A stretch of DNA of 64,000 nucleotides, taken from NCBI GenBank assembly GCA_013314775.1, contig JABUFB010000008.1, positions 1 through 64,000 on the forward strand, written 5' to 3'. This document shows, one piece after another, positions 1 through 8,021 of this stretch. Each line of letters opens with the position of its first letter. Positions within the stretch are counted from its first letter, which is position 1. The position numbers were made by a program, and so were the translations under genes. The stretch is from Armatimonadota bacterium (GTDB taxonomy: Bacteria; Armatimonadota; Zipacnadia; Zipacnadales; JABUFB01). The notes under the pieces are model-generated. The model did no database searches and was not told where the DNA came from. It saw nothing but the letters and a program-made list of their open reading frames with translations.

Positions 1-160
1 GACCGCAACAGAATGGCCTTCAGAGCGCCTGTAAACGGCTCACGTTGAGAGAAAAGGGCCCGGGCCTTCAAAAAAGACGGCCAGAGCGACGCGTAACACC
101 CCGCCAATGGGGTTGTTCAGCGATTAGATCATCGCGATCCTCGCAGCAATACTGTTCCCT

Positions 161-676
161 GTGTTCGCAAGGGCACGGGAGAAGGCGCGCCAGTCCAGCT
201 GCTTGTCCAATTGCAAGCAGTTGGCTCTCGCCGCCTTGATGTACGCCCAGGACTACGACGAAAAGCTCCCCTTCGCTTCCTGCGGGGGGCAATACTGGAC
301 TTCTGTCATACAGCCGTACGTCAAGAACGTACAGATGTTCTACTGCCCGTCAGATCCCGGTGTCTTCCCGGGTTACGGCTGGAACTACTCGGGTTGCGGA
401 TACGCTCCGGGCACGCAGTGGAGCCCGGCACGCACCGGCGCCATCTACGAGGGCTGCTCGCTGGCCATCTACAACAGCCCGGGACCGTCCGAAACCTTTA
501 TGCTCGGTGACAGTGGAGCACCCACTGCTTCCTGGCAGCGGTACTATCTCTACCAATCTGCCACCTATCATCCCCGCCGCCACAATGACGGCGACAACTA
601 TGCCTTCGTCGACGGCCACTGCAAGTGGATGAAGGACGACGCCGTGAACGTCACCGACATGTGGGACGCTGACTAA
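161..676 (+). CDS. H-X9-DG (DUF1559-type) pseudopilin-like protein with damaged N-terminus
   Basis: The readable part is 171 residues from a GTG at 161. It begins with the segment that normally follows the hydrophobic helix of type IV pilin-like leaders (VFARAREKARQ), then QLALAALMYAQDYDEKLP, and ends with the family signature (FVDGHCKWM near the C-terminus). Proteins of this family are membrane-anchored pseudopilins, often in many copies in Armatimonadota and Planctomycetota; their exact role is unknown. Upstream in the same frame, 128-160 encodes IIAILAAILFP, clearly the end of the pilin helix, but a TAG stop at 125-127 separates it from any leader, and no prepilin cleavage motif is readable in frame. 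GTG 161 is therefore probably not the ancestral start. Either the gene is a 5'-decayed pseudogene or the sequence near the window edge contains errors. A hairpin terminator follows at 716-748. Confidence 0.7.
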   Translation: MFARAREKARQSSCLSNCKQLALAALMYAQDYDEKLPFASCGGQYWTSVIQPYVKNVQMFYCPSDPGVFPGYGWNYSGCGYAPGTQWSPARTGAIYEGCSLAIYNSPGPSETFMLGDSGAPTASWQRYYLYQSATYHPRRHNDGDNYAFVDGHCKWMKDDAVNVTDMWDAD

Positions 677-715
677 GCCCACGCTGGCTGTGATCGCCAG
701 GGACTTGTGTAGCAG

Positions 716-748
716 GGCCGCCGGGGCCACGGCTTCGGCGGCCTTTTT
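716..748 (+). terminator. rho-independent terminator after the pseudopilin gene
   Basis: An 8-bp GC-rich stem (716-723 GGCCGCCG pairs with 736-743 CGGCGGCC) encloses a 12-nt loop and is followed directly by TTTTT at 744-748. It lies 40 nt after the pseudopilin stop and before the next + strand gene, so it separates the two transcription units. Confidence 0.8.
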
Positions 749-847
749 CGTGCCGGGGAGGGACAGGCGCCACGTCTGGCGAATAGCCTTTCGCTCTTGC
801 ATCCACGGAATACTCCCTGCCGCGCGAGGAAAGCCTTGAGCGAACCC

Positions 848-2812
848 ATGATGGTTCCGCAAGATGCCCCCGGCCCTGATGCGAGACCCCGCCCGTCTTC
901 CTTCTCGGCACGGGCGGCGGTGGTGGGCGCCATTGCCTGTCTCCTGGTGGGGTTCGGCGCCCCGTACTCCACGCTGGTGCTCAAGGGCTCCTCGATGGAT
1001 TACGACTTCTCCACTGCGGCCGCCCTGTTCCTGCTGTTCATTCTCACGGCTTTCGCGAACAATGCCGTCGCCCGCGTGCGCCGAAGCTGGGCGTTGACAC
1101 CCGGCGAATGCACCACCGTCTACATCATGATGATCGTGGCCTGCGCTGTGCAAACCATGGGGCTAAGCGGGCAGCTCATGTCGATCATCACCGCCCCGTA
1201 CTATTACGCCACGCCGGAGAACGACTGGGACAAGCTGCTTCAACCTCACCTGAACCCCTGGCTCGCGCCGGAATCTGAAGAGGCCATTCGGTTCTTCTAC
1301 GAAGGCCTGCCTGCCGGGCGTCTCGCGCCCTGGTCGGCCTGGATCCGCCCTCTGTCCGCCTGGGGACCGTTCCTGATGGTTCTCTACTTCGTGATGATCT
1401 GCACAATGGTGATCCTGCGCCGGCAGTGGGTGGAACGCGAACGGCTCATCTACCCGCTCACCGTCCTGCCTCTGGAGATGGTAGCTGAGGGTGAGGGAAC
1501 GCGCACGGCGCCGCTGTACCGTAACCCCGTCATGTGGCTGGGCTTCGCGGTGCCACTGGCCTTTGCGACCCTCCAGGGATTGCACCATTACTATCCCACC
1601 GTGCCCTCGCCCACGACCCACTGGCAGATCTCCATGTTCCGTCAGACCCAGACCATGCACTTTCGCGTCAGCTTTCCGATGGTTGGCTTCTTCTACCTCG
1701 TGGAACAGCAGACCGCTTTCAGCCTGTGGTTCTTCAATGTACTCTTTTTCATCATCCGCGGTATTCTGAACGTCCTGAAGGTCGGGATGACCGAGAACCT
1801 GGGCGTCTACGGCGCCCCGTCACCTGTCTTCGCACACCTGGGCATGGGCGCGTTCCTGGTCCTTGTCTTCGGGGGCCTGCGTACAGCGCGGGGGCACCTG
1901 TCAGAAGTTGTCGCCGGCGCGATTGGCCGCGGTGAGCCCGGAGCGGATCGCGGAGAGATTCTCTCCTACCGCGCGGCGTTCTGGGGACTACTGGTCGGGC
2001 TTGTCTTCATGACTGTGTGGCTGAACTGGTCCGGCATGCCGCTTTACGTGGCGGTGATATTTCTTATTACCGCGATGGTGTTGTTCGTGGGCCTCACGCG
2101 GATCGTTGCCGAGAGCGGGATGGCCGAAGCCGTTGCGCCGACAATCGCGCCGGGCGTGATCGTCTCGGCTCTTGGGGCCCCTGCGGTGGGGGAGAAGGGC
2201 CTGATGTCCCTGGCCATGAGCTACGTCTGGTGTTCCGACATGCGTACCTTCGTCATGGCCTCCGCCGCGAACGGGCTGAAGCTGGCCGAGAACACCACGG
2301 GCAACCGAAAGAGGCTTTTCTGGCTGATGATCCTGGCCCTGCTTGCCAGCGCGCCGATCAGCATCTACCTGACCATGCGCTGGGCGTACCAGACCGGCGG
2401 CGTGACCATGAACAGCTGGTTTTTCGCGGGCGGGCCCCTCGCGCCGCTGAAGTGGGTGCAGGTTCATTTCATGAGCCCGAAGGGGCCAAACATCCCCGGA
2501 CTTGTTCTGACTGCCGGCGGAGCGGCGCTCATGGCATTCCTCGCAGGAATGCGCCAGCGGTTTCTCTGGTGGCCCTTCCACCCCCTGGGATTTGCTCTGG
2601 CCCCGGTCTGGATCATGGATCAGCAGTGGATGACGATTCTCCTCAGCTGGACCCTCAAGACCACCATCATGCGCTATGGCGGTGTGAAGATGTACCGTCG
2701 CGCCCGCGCCTTTTTTCTGGGCCTGATCCTGGGCCAGTTCTGCGCCAACGGCTTCTGGCTCATTATCGATCAGTTCGCCGGTGGAACCGGCAACATGATC
2801 TTCTGGATATGA
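848..2812 (+). CDS. DUF6785/DUF6784-like polytopic membrane protein
   Basis: A 654-residue protein with about a dozen hydrophobic segments, the first near residues 20-45. It resembles large membrane proteins annotated DUF6785/DUF6784, distantly like oligopeptide (OPT) transporters and common in Armatimonadota and Planctomycetota. Substrate and direction of transport are unknown. The C-terminal part has an HPLGFALAPVWIMD stretch and a GGVKMYR motif, which recur (HPLGY, GGVRLYR) in the paralogue at 20395-22365. ATG 848 is chosen; it is followed by a second ATG at 851, and GAGGA at 826-830 is rather distant. An in-frame TTG at 797 would add 17 hydrophilic residues and cannot be excluded. The glycosyltransferase gene follows closely and is probably cotranscribed. 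Confidence 0.75.
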   Translation: MMVPQDAPGPDARPRPSSFSARAAVVGAIACLLVGFGAPYSTLVLKGSSMDYDFSTAAALFLLFILTAFANNAVARVRRSWALTPGECTTVYIMMIVACAVQTMGLSGQLMSIITAPYYYATPENDWDKLLQPHLNPWLAPESEEAIRFFYEGLPAGRLAPWSAWIRPLSAWGPFLMVLYFVMICTMVILRRQWVERERLIYPLTVLPLEMVAEGEGTRTAPLYRNPVMWLGFAVPLAFATLQGLHHYYPTVPSPTTHWQISMFRQTQTMHFRVSFPMVGFFYLVEQQTAFSLWFFNVLFFIIRGILNVLKVGMTENLGVYGAPSPVFAHLGMGAFLVLVFGGLRTARGHLSEVVAGAIGRGEPGADRGEILSYRAAFWGLLVGLVFMTVWLNWSGMPLYVAVIFLITAMVLFVGLTRIVAESGMAEAVAPTIAPGVIVSALGAPAVGEKGLMSLAMSYVWCSDMRTFVMASAANGLKLAENTTGNRKRLFWLMILALLASAPISIYLTMRWAYQTGGVTMNSWFFAGGPLAPLKWVQVHFMSPKGPNIPGLVLTAGGAALMAFLAGMRQRFLWWPFHPLGFALAPVWIMDQQWMTILLSWTLKTTIMRYGGVKMYRRARAFFLGLILGQFCANGFWLIIDQFAGGTGNMIFWI

Positions 2813-2844
2813 CGCGGCCATGCGCCGCCCGAGGAGAGACTGCC

Positions 2845-3711
2845 GTGCACGCGCCCGTCTGTGCCATTATCGTGAACTACAACAAGCTCCCATACTCGCG
2901 CCTGTGCCTGGAGAGCATCCTGCAATCCGACCCTCTGCCCGCGCAGATCGTCTGCATTGACAACGGATCAGCAGACGGCACACGAGAGTATCTGTCCGAA
3001 GAGCTCCCCGGGCTTGCACAGGGCGCCGGGGTGGACTACGCCCTCATCACCAACGAATGCAACGCGGGCGCGATCACTGCCCGCAATCAGGGGCTTGAAC
3101 TGGCCACCCAGCCGCTCATTGCCTTCTGCGACAACGATCTGGCAGTCCGCAGCCGCAACTGGCTTGCGGTCCTGCAGGAAGCTCTGGAGGCCGCCCCACG
3201 GAACGGTTTCGTCGGGCCGAAACTCGTGTATCCCTTCGCGCCTTACAATATCGAGTGCGCGGGGGTCGCGATCTCTCCTCACGGTCGCGTTCAGTACCGA
3301 GGCAGGGGAGAACCCATTGACGCCCCGGAGTTCAACCATCCCTGCGAAGTCCAGTGTCTCATCAGCGCCTGTTGGCTCATGCGTAAGGAGATCACGGATA
3401 CGCTGGGCGGCATGGACGAGGTCTTCAACCCTGCTCAGTTCGAGGATTTCGACCTGTGCTACCGTGCCCGCGAGAAGGGCTGGCGCGTGCTGTATGAACC
3501 GGGCGCCGAGATGTACCATTTCGAGAACGTGACCACCGACGGTTCCGTGGATGTGAAGTTCAAGTACACGACCATGAAAAACTGGCAGGAGTTCAAGTCG
3601 CGTTGGCGACGACTCTACGAACACGAGAACGGGCCGGCGGATGCGGACTGCCAGTGGGCGAAGTTGCCAACCCATCCCATCGAGTACACAGGCATTCCGC
3701 CAATCGTGTAG
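2845..3711 (+). CDS. family 2 glycosyltransferase
   Basis: A 288-residue GT-A fold glycosyltransferase. The N-terminus has the typical strand and loop (CAIIVNYNKLPYSRLCLESI), then VCIDNGSADGT, the NAGAITARNQGLELA segment, and the FCDNDLAV segment in the position of the metal- and nucleotide-binding DxD motif. The acceptor-side ED motif is EDFDLCYRAREKGW. Such enzymes transfer sugars from nucleotide-sugar donors to glycans, lipids or proteins; the substrate cannot be read from sequence. No transmembrane segment is evident, so it is probably cytoplasmic or peripheral. GTG 2845 is preferred because GAGGAGA lies 7 nt upstream and the family fold starts right there. An ATG at 2809 overlapping the stop of the preceding gene would add 12 unlikely residues. 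Confidence 0.85.
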   Translation: MHAPVCAIIVNYNKLPYSRLCLESILQSDPLPAQIVCIDNGSADGTREYLSEELPGLAQGAGVDYALITNECNAGAITARNQGLELATQPLIAFCDNDLAVRSRNWLAVLQEALEAAPRNGFVGPKLVYPFAPYNIECAGVAISPHGRVQYRGRGEPIDAPEFNHPCEVQCLISACWLMRKEITDTLGGMDEVFNPAQFEDFDLCYRAREKGWRVLYEPGAEMYHFENVTTDGSVDVKFKYTTMKNWQEFKSRWRRLYEHENGPADADCQWAKLPTHPIEYTGIPPIV

Positions 3712-3763
3712 GAAAAGCACGGCCGGATCCCCGACTGGGGCAAGGCAGGCCCCGGAGCAACCC

Positions 3764-4828
3764 ATGAGCCCAATACCAACAGTCCTGGTGATCTCCCTCA
3801 TGTGTGTCGCCGCTTTCGCTGACGGTTCCGCGCCCACCCGCGAAGAGAAGTTTGACTGCATGTCATGGTGGGATGCCCAAGGTAACCGGCGCCCGGTCGC
3901 AGGCGCTGAAGACGCAGAGAAGCGGCGAGAGATCGCTCTCGCGCGCATGCAGCAGGTGATGGGGCCTTTTCCCGGTCCGGATTCGACCCCTCCGAGTTTC
4001 ATCGTGGATGAGCGCGAAGACCTGCCCGGGGTCACACGACTGAAGATTCGATACGACACCCGGGATGGCGACCGTGTTCCCGCATACCTGTTCATCCCCG
4101 TGGACCAGCGCCCGGACATGCCCGCGGCGCTTTGTCTGCACCAGACGATACCCATCGGCAAAGGTGAGCCGGCGGGGCTTGGCGGAAGCGAGAACCTGCA
4201 GTACGCGCTTGAACTGGCCCGGCGCGGATTCATAACCCTCGCGCCTGATTACCCGCGGTTCGGCGAGAACCAGACAGATGCGTACGCGCTGGGATATGTC
4301 AGCGCCACCATGAAAGGTATCGTCAACCATATGCGCGGGGTGGATGTGCTCCAGTCGCTGCCCACTGTAGACCCGGAGCGCATCGCCTGCATCGGGCACT
4401 CCCTGGGCGGTCACAACACTCTATTCGTCACGGCCTTTGATCTGCGCATCAAGGTAGCGGTGACCAGTTGCGGGTTCTGCTCGTTCTACCGGTACATGAA
4501 GGGAGACCTCACGGGCTGGTCGCATGCGGGATACATGCCGCGAATTAGGGAGCTCTACGGCGCCAGTCCAGAGCGGATGCCCTTCGACTTCAGCGATGTG
4601 CTGGCCGCTATCGCTCCCCGGGTGGTGTTCACGAACTCGCCCACCGGGGACAGCAACTTCGACCTTCAGGGCGTGCGAGACTGCATCGAAGCGGCCGCAC
4701 CCCTGTTTGGACTACTGGGAGTTCCGGGCAACCTTCGGGCCGCGCATCCGGTGTGCGGACACGACTTCCCGCCCGAGGTGCGGGAAGAAGCGTATTCCTT
4801 CATCGAGCAGGTCCTGGCGACCCGGTGA
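3764..4828 (+). CDS. secreted alpha/beta-hydrolase (acetyl-xylan-esterase/dienelactone-hydrolase type)
   Basis: A 354-residue protein with a signal peptide (MSPIPTVLVISLMCVAAFA) and an alpha/beta-hydrolase fold. The nucleophile elbow is GHSLGGHN with Ser213; a C-terminal CGHDFP supplies the likely catalytic His. LALAPDYPRFGEN-like text (FITLAPDYPRFGEN) and the large lid are typical of esterases acting on acylated carbohydrates in the AXE1/dienelactone-hydrolase superfamily. It probably removes acyl groups outside the cytoplasm, but the substrate is not proven. ATG 3764 has GGAG at 3754-3757 and starts the signal peptide; the open frame extends further upstream without a leader. It sits 52 nt after the glycosyltransferase gene and 28 nt before the SDR gene, consistent with one operon. 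Confidence 0.8.
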   Translation: MSPIPTVLVISLMCVAAFADGSAPTREEKFDCMSWWDAQGNRRPVAGAEDAEKRREIALARMQQVMGPFPGPDSTPPSFIVDEREDLPGVTRLKIRYDTRDGDRVPAYLFIPVDQRPDMPAALCLHQTIPIGKGEPAGLGGSENLQYALELARRGFITLAPDYPRFGENQTDAYALGYVSATMKGIVNHMRGVDVLQSLPTVDPERIACIGHSLGGHNTLFVTAFDLRIKVAVTSCGFCSFYRYMKGDLTGWSHAGYMPRIRELYGASPERMPFDFSDVLAAIAPRVVFTNSPTGDSNFDLQGVRDCIEAAAPLFGLLGVPGNLRAAHPVCGHDFPPEVREEAYSFIEQVLATR

Positions 4829-4856
4829 CTCGATCTGAGAGAGTGGAGGGTCTGCC

Positions 4857-5570
4857 ATGCTTCTCGACGGGAAACGAGCGGTAGTCACGGGTGCGGCAGG
4901 AGCCCTGGGCAGCGCTGTCCTGCGCGCGTTTCTGGACCACGGAGCGCAGGTGGTAGCCGTGGGCCACAGCGAGCACGCACTTCAAGAGATCGTGGGGACC
5001 GCCGGTAACGAAGCGAATCGCTGCCATCCCGTCCAGGCAGACCTGACGATTGCGGACGACGTAGAGCGGCTCAGAGGGGAGACCCTGGGGTTCATGGGCG
5101 GCGTGGACGCACTCGCCAACATCGTCGGCGGGTTTGCGTACGGTCCCAAGCTCTGGGAGATCGAGCCGGACGAGTGGCGCAGGTTGATGGACCTGAACCT
5201 GACCACCACGTTTCTCAGCTGCCGGGCTTTCATCCCAGTCATGCTTGAGGCCGGGTATGGGCGGGTGGTGAATATCGCCTCGCGCGGCGCCTTCACGGTG
5301 AAGGCCGGGACCGGAAGCTACGCGGTCTCTAAAGCCGCTGTGGCGAAGTTCACAGAGGTCCTGCGCGAGGAACTGCGTGGCACCGGAGTCACGGCAGTGG
5401 CGATCGCCCCGGGCACCATTGACACGCCGGCCAACCGCGAAGGCATGCCAAAGTCGGACCCATCAAAGTGGGTGACGCCCCATGCTCTGGCAGAAGCCAT
5501 CGTTTGGCTGTGCTCGGAACAGGGCGGCATATTCAGCGGAGGAATCCTGCCGGCTTACGGAGACCTGTGA
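4857..5570 (+). CDS. short-chain dehydrogenase/reductase (SDR)
   Basis: A 237-residue classical SDR. The dinucleotide-binding motif is TGAAGALG (residues 11-18), the structural NNAG-like position reads NIVGG, and the catalytic residues are Ser142, Tyr155 and Lys159 (SYAVSK), at the standard spacing. The enzyme should catalyse NAD(P)-dependent oxidation or reduction of an alcohol/ketone in the cytoplasm; the substrate is unknown. ATG 4857 has a GGAGGG ribosome-binding site just upstream. It is the last gene of the + strand group 848-5570 and is followed by a bidirectional hairpin, so the group likely ends here. Confidence 0.9.
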   Translation: MLLDGKRAVVTGAAGALGSAVLRAFLDHGAQVVAVGHSEHALQEIVGTAGNEANRCHPVQADLTIADDVERLRGETLGFMGGVDALANIVGGFAYGPKLWEIEPDEWRRLMDLNLTTTFLSCRAFIPVMLEAGYGRVVNIASRGAFTVKAGTGSYAVSKAAVAKFTEVLREELRGTGVTAVAIAPGTIDTPANREGMPKSDPSKWVTPHALAEAIVWLCSEQGGIFSGGILPAYGDL

Positions 5571-5593
5571 TTCCGGGTAGGTCTCGGAGACAA

Positions 5594-5626
5594 CTGACGC
5601 CTGCATCTGATCGAGGCAGGCGTCAG
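5594..5626. terminator. bidirectional hairpin between convergent genes
   Basis: A perfect 11-bp inverted repeat (5594-5604 CTGACGCCTGC and 5616-5626 GCAGGCGTCAG) with an 11-nt loop lies between the ends of the SDR gene (+) and the nfnB gene (-). Flanks are only moderately T-rich (CTGTTTGT on +), so termination efficiency is uncertain, but position and symmetry fit a shared terminator. Confidence 0.65.
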
Positions 5627-5654
5627 CTGTTTGTATGGTTGGCATGGCGCAGGA

Positions 5655-7055
5655 TCACTTGTTCCTGAGGTACTCGTCAATCGCTGCTGCGGCTCTGCGA
5701 CCGGCCCCCATGGCTTCGATAACCGTGGCCGCACCGGTGACGATGTCCCCGCCCGCATAGACCCCCGGAATGCTGGTGGCGCCGGTCTCTTCGTCCGCCA
5801 CGATGTAACCCTTGCGATTGATCTCCAGGTCTGGCGTGGTGCTGCTGATCAGCGGGTTTGCACCCGCGCCGATGGCAATAACCGCAACGTCGATAGCTTC
5901 CTCATACTCCGAACCTTCGACGGGAACAGGCCTTCGCCGGCCACTGTCATCGGGCTCGCCGAGCTCCATTCTCTGCATCCAGGCCGACGTTAGCCTGCCC
6001 TGATCGTCTCCGCGGAACTCCAGCGGTACCGTGAGCAGGTGGAACTCGATGCCCTCCTCCTCGGCGTGATGTATCTCCTCGGCGCGCGCGGGCATCTCAT
6101 CGCGGGAGCGCCGATAGGCCAGGATCACCTTGTCCGCACCCAGGCGTTTCGCGGTCCGAGCGGCATCCATCGCCACATTACCCCCGCCCACCACCATGAC
6201 GCTCTTGCCCCGGGCGATTGGGGTGTCACTCTCCCCGAACTCGTAGGCGCGCATGAGGTTGGATCGAGTCAGAAACTCGTTGGCGGAATATACGCCGATG
6301 AGGTTCTCGCCCTCGATGCCCATGAAAGTGGGCAGGCCCGCGCCGGTACCAACAAACACGGCGTCATAGCCTTCATCATCGAGGAGTTCATGGATCGTGT
6401 CCAGCTTACCCACGACAGCGCTGGTCACGAGTTCAACGCCCAGGTCTCGCAATGCGTCGATCTCCACCTTCAGAATGCGCTTGGGCAGGCGAAACTCGGG
6501 GATTCCGTACACCAGCACGCCACCCATCTCGTGCAGGGCTTCGAAGATCGTCACCTGGTGCCCGCGTTTGGCGAGTTCGGCAGCGCAAGTGAGCCCGGCA
6601 GGGCCGGAGCCCACAATGGCCACCCGCTTGCCGGTGTCAGGTTGGCGATCAGGCCGCTCCATCAGGTTGTTCTCGCGTTCGTAATCGGCCACGAAACGCT
6701 CCAAGCGGCCGATGGCAACCGGCTCCCCTTTGATCCCCAGAACGCAGAGCTTCTCGCACTGGTCCTCTTGCGGGCAGACCCGTCCGCAGACGGCCGGGAG
6801 GACGTTGGTTTCCTTTATCTTTCGCGCAGCTTCGGCGAACTTCCCCTCGCGTACGAGGGCGATGAACCCGGGGATGTCCACCTCAACCGGACACCCCGAA
6901 ACGCACGGGGACTTCTTGCATTGCAGGCAACGACTGGCCTCGGCAATCGCCTGTTCCGCGGTGTAGCCCAGAGGAACTTCATCGAAGTTGTATATCCGCT
7001 GCTGTGGAGGCTGTTCGGCCATCGGCTGACGCGGCAGTTTGGATGCACTTGCCAT
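5655..7055 (-). CDS. nfnB: NADPH-binding large subunit of NfnAB-type transhydrogenase (GltD-like)
   Basis: A 466-residue GltD-like flavoprotein. The N-terminal ferredoxin-like domain has Cys43, Cys46, Cys51, Cys55 and Cys90, Cys94, Cys100, Cys104 for two [4Fe-4S] clusters. An FAD-binding motif (AIVGSGPAGLTCAAELA) and an NADPH-binding motif (MVVGGGNVAMDAARTA) follow. Taken alone it would be annotated as NADPH-dependent glutamate synthase small chain (gltA). No glutamate synthase large subunit is nearby. Instead the gene follows, after 42 nt, an FAD/[2Fe-2S] subunit, which is the gene pair of NADH-dependent ferredoxin:NADP+ oxidoreductase (Nfn). That cytoplasmic complex couples NADPH oxidation to reduction of NAD+ and ferredoxin by flavin-based electron bifurcation, or runs in reverse. 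Start ATG 7055 has GGAGG upstream. Confidence 0.88.
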   Translation of the reverse strand: MASASKLPRQPMAEQPPQQRIYNFDEVPLGYTAEQAIAEASRCLQCKKSPCVSGCPVEVDIPGFIALVREGKFAEAARKIKETNVLPAVCGRVCPQEDQCEKLCVLGIKGEPVAIGRLERFVADYERENNLMERPDRQPDTGKRVAIVGSGPAGLTCAAELAKRGHQVTIFEALHEMGGVLVYGIPEFRLPKRILKVEIDALRDLGVELVTSAVVGKLDTIHELLDDEGYDAVFVGTGAGLPTFMGIEGENLIGVYSANEFLTRSNLMRAYEFGESDTPIARGKSVMVVGGGNVAMDAARTAKRLGADKVILAYRRSRDEMPARAEEIHHAEEEGIEFHLLTVPLEFRGDDQGRLTSAWMQRMELGEPDDSGRRRPVPVEGSEYEEAIDVAVIAIGAGANPLISSTTPDLEINRKGYIVADEETGATSIPGVYAGGDIVTGAATVIEAMGAGRRAAAAIDEYLRNK

Positions 7056-7097
7056 GAGGAGACATTCCTCCAGGTGAAAGGTCGCTCAATACAGACG

Positions 7098-7946
7098 CTA
7101 CTTGGATTCGGGCAGGTCAAGCTTGCAGTGGGCGCCCCAGTCTCGCGCTTCGGCTTCCTGCTCCTTGTATGTGGCCTGCCGCTTCATCAGCAGGTCGAAA
7201 TTGACCTGGTGCGCGTCGAATTCCGGGCCGTCAACGCAGGCGAATTTGGTCTCGCCGCCGACCTCAACACGGCACCCTCCACACATCCCCGTTCCGTCGA
7301 TCATGAGTGGATTGAGGCTGACCATTGTCGGGATGCCGCGCTCTCGGGTCAGGTTGGCCACCGCGCGCATCATCGGGGTCGGGCCGACTGCCAGCACGAA
7401 GTTGATCTCTCGGCCCTCGTCGAGGATCTCCTTGAGCACATCGGTGACGAAGCCCTTGTGTCCGTAGCTGCCGTCATCGGTGGCCACGTACAATGATGGG
7501 CAGATCTCGCCGAGCTCTTTCTCCAGGATCACCAGGTCCTGGGTTCGGGCGCCGATGATTCCGATCATGTCATTGCCGACATCCTTGAGTGCCTGGGCGA
7601 TGGGAAGAACCGGCGCGGTTCCGTAGCCGCCGCCGATGACGCAGGCGGTGCCGTAGTTCTCAATGTGCGTCGGCTGGCCGAGGGGACCGGCAACGTCCAG
7701 GAGACTGTCGCCTTCCTCGAGAAGCGCCAGTTCCCTGGTGGAATGCCCGACGGCCTGGAAGATGAGGGTAATTGAGCCCTCATCTAGGTCGGAGCCCACC
7801 AGCGTGAGGGGCACGCGCTCGCCGCCCTCATGGGAACGGACGATAACGAACTGCCCCGCCTTGCGCTTACGGGCGATTTTCGGCTGATAGATTCTGTAAC
7901 GAAAAGTGCTCGGCGCGATTTCTTCCTTGCAGAGAATCTCATTCAT
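7098..7946 (-). CDS. nfnA: FAD/NAD- and [2Fe-2S]-binding small subunit of NfnAB-type transhydrogenase
   Basis: A 282-residue ferredoxin-NADP reductase-like protein related to PyrK and sulfide dehydrogenase subunits. The FAD-binding RVPLTLVGSD and the NAD-binding VIGGGYGTAPVLP motifs are clear. The C-terminal cluster motif reads DGTGMCGGCRVEVGG followed by FACVDGPEFD: three Cys and a preceding Asp, matching the unusual Asp/three-Cys ligation reported for NfnA. It is the upstream gene of the pair (transcribed right to left), with GAGGTG 7 nt before ATG 7946. The likely role is the NADH-reactive half of the bifurcating transhydrogenase. Alternative annotations (sulfide dehydrogenase, dihydroorotate dehydrogenase electron-transfer subunit) share the fold; pairing with the GltD-like gene favours Nfn. 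Confidence 0.87.
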   Translation of the reverse strand: MNEILCKEEIAPSTFRYRIYQPKIARKRKAGQFVIVRSHEGGERVPLTLVGSDLDEGSITLIFQAVGHSTRELALLEEGDSLLDVAGPLGQPTHIENYGTACVIGGGYGTAPVLPIAQALKDVGNDMIGIIGARTQDLVILEKELGEICPSLYVATDDGSYGHKGFVTDVLKEILDEGREINFVLAVGPTPMMRAVANLTRERGIPTMVSLNPLMIDGTGMCGGCRVEVGGETKFACVDGPEFDAHQVNFDLLMKRQATYKEQEAEARDWGAHCKLDLPESK

Positions 7947-8021
7947 CAGTGCACCTCAAAGGAGCTCTGGGCCGGCAGCGTGGCACGGTCCCGTGTTACA
8001 GCGTTCCCCCCCTGCAGGGCA

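Noticed and set aside
2017-2844. N-terminal extension of the glycosyltransferase frame into the preceding gene
   Set aside because: It overlaps the conserved C-terminus of the DUF6785-like protein in another frame; the glycosyltransferase fold and a strong ribosome-binding site begin at 2845.
5655-7055. Annotation as glutamate synthase small subunit
   Set aside because: No large subunit is nearby and the partner gene is an FAD/[2Fe-2S] NfnA-like subunit, so Nfn is the better reading.
6039-7496. Long open frame (485 codons, +) antisense to the Nfn genes
   Set aside because: It lies opposite the two clearly conserved nfn genes and has no recognisable motif; GC-rich codon bias leaves antisense frames open.
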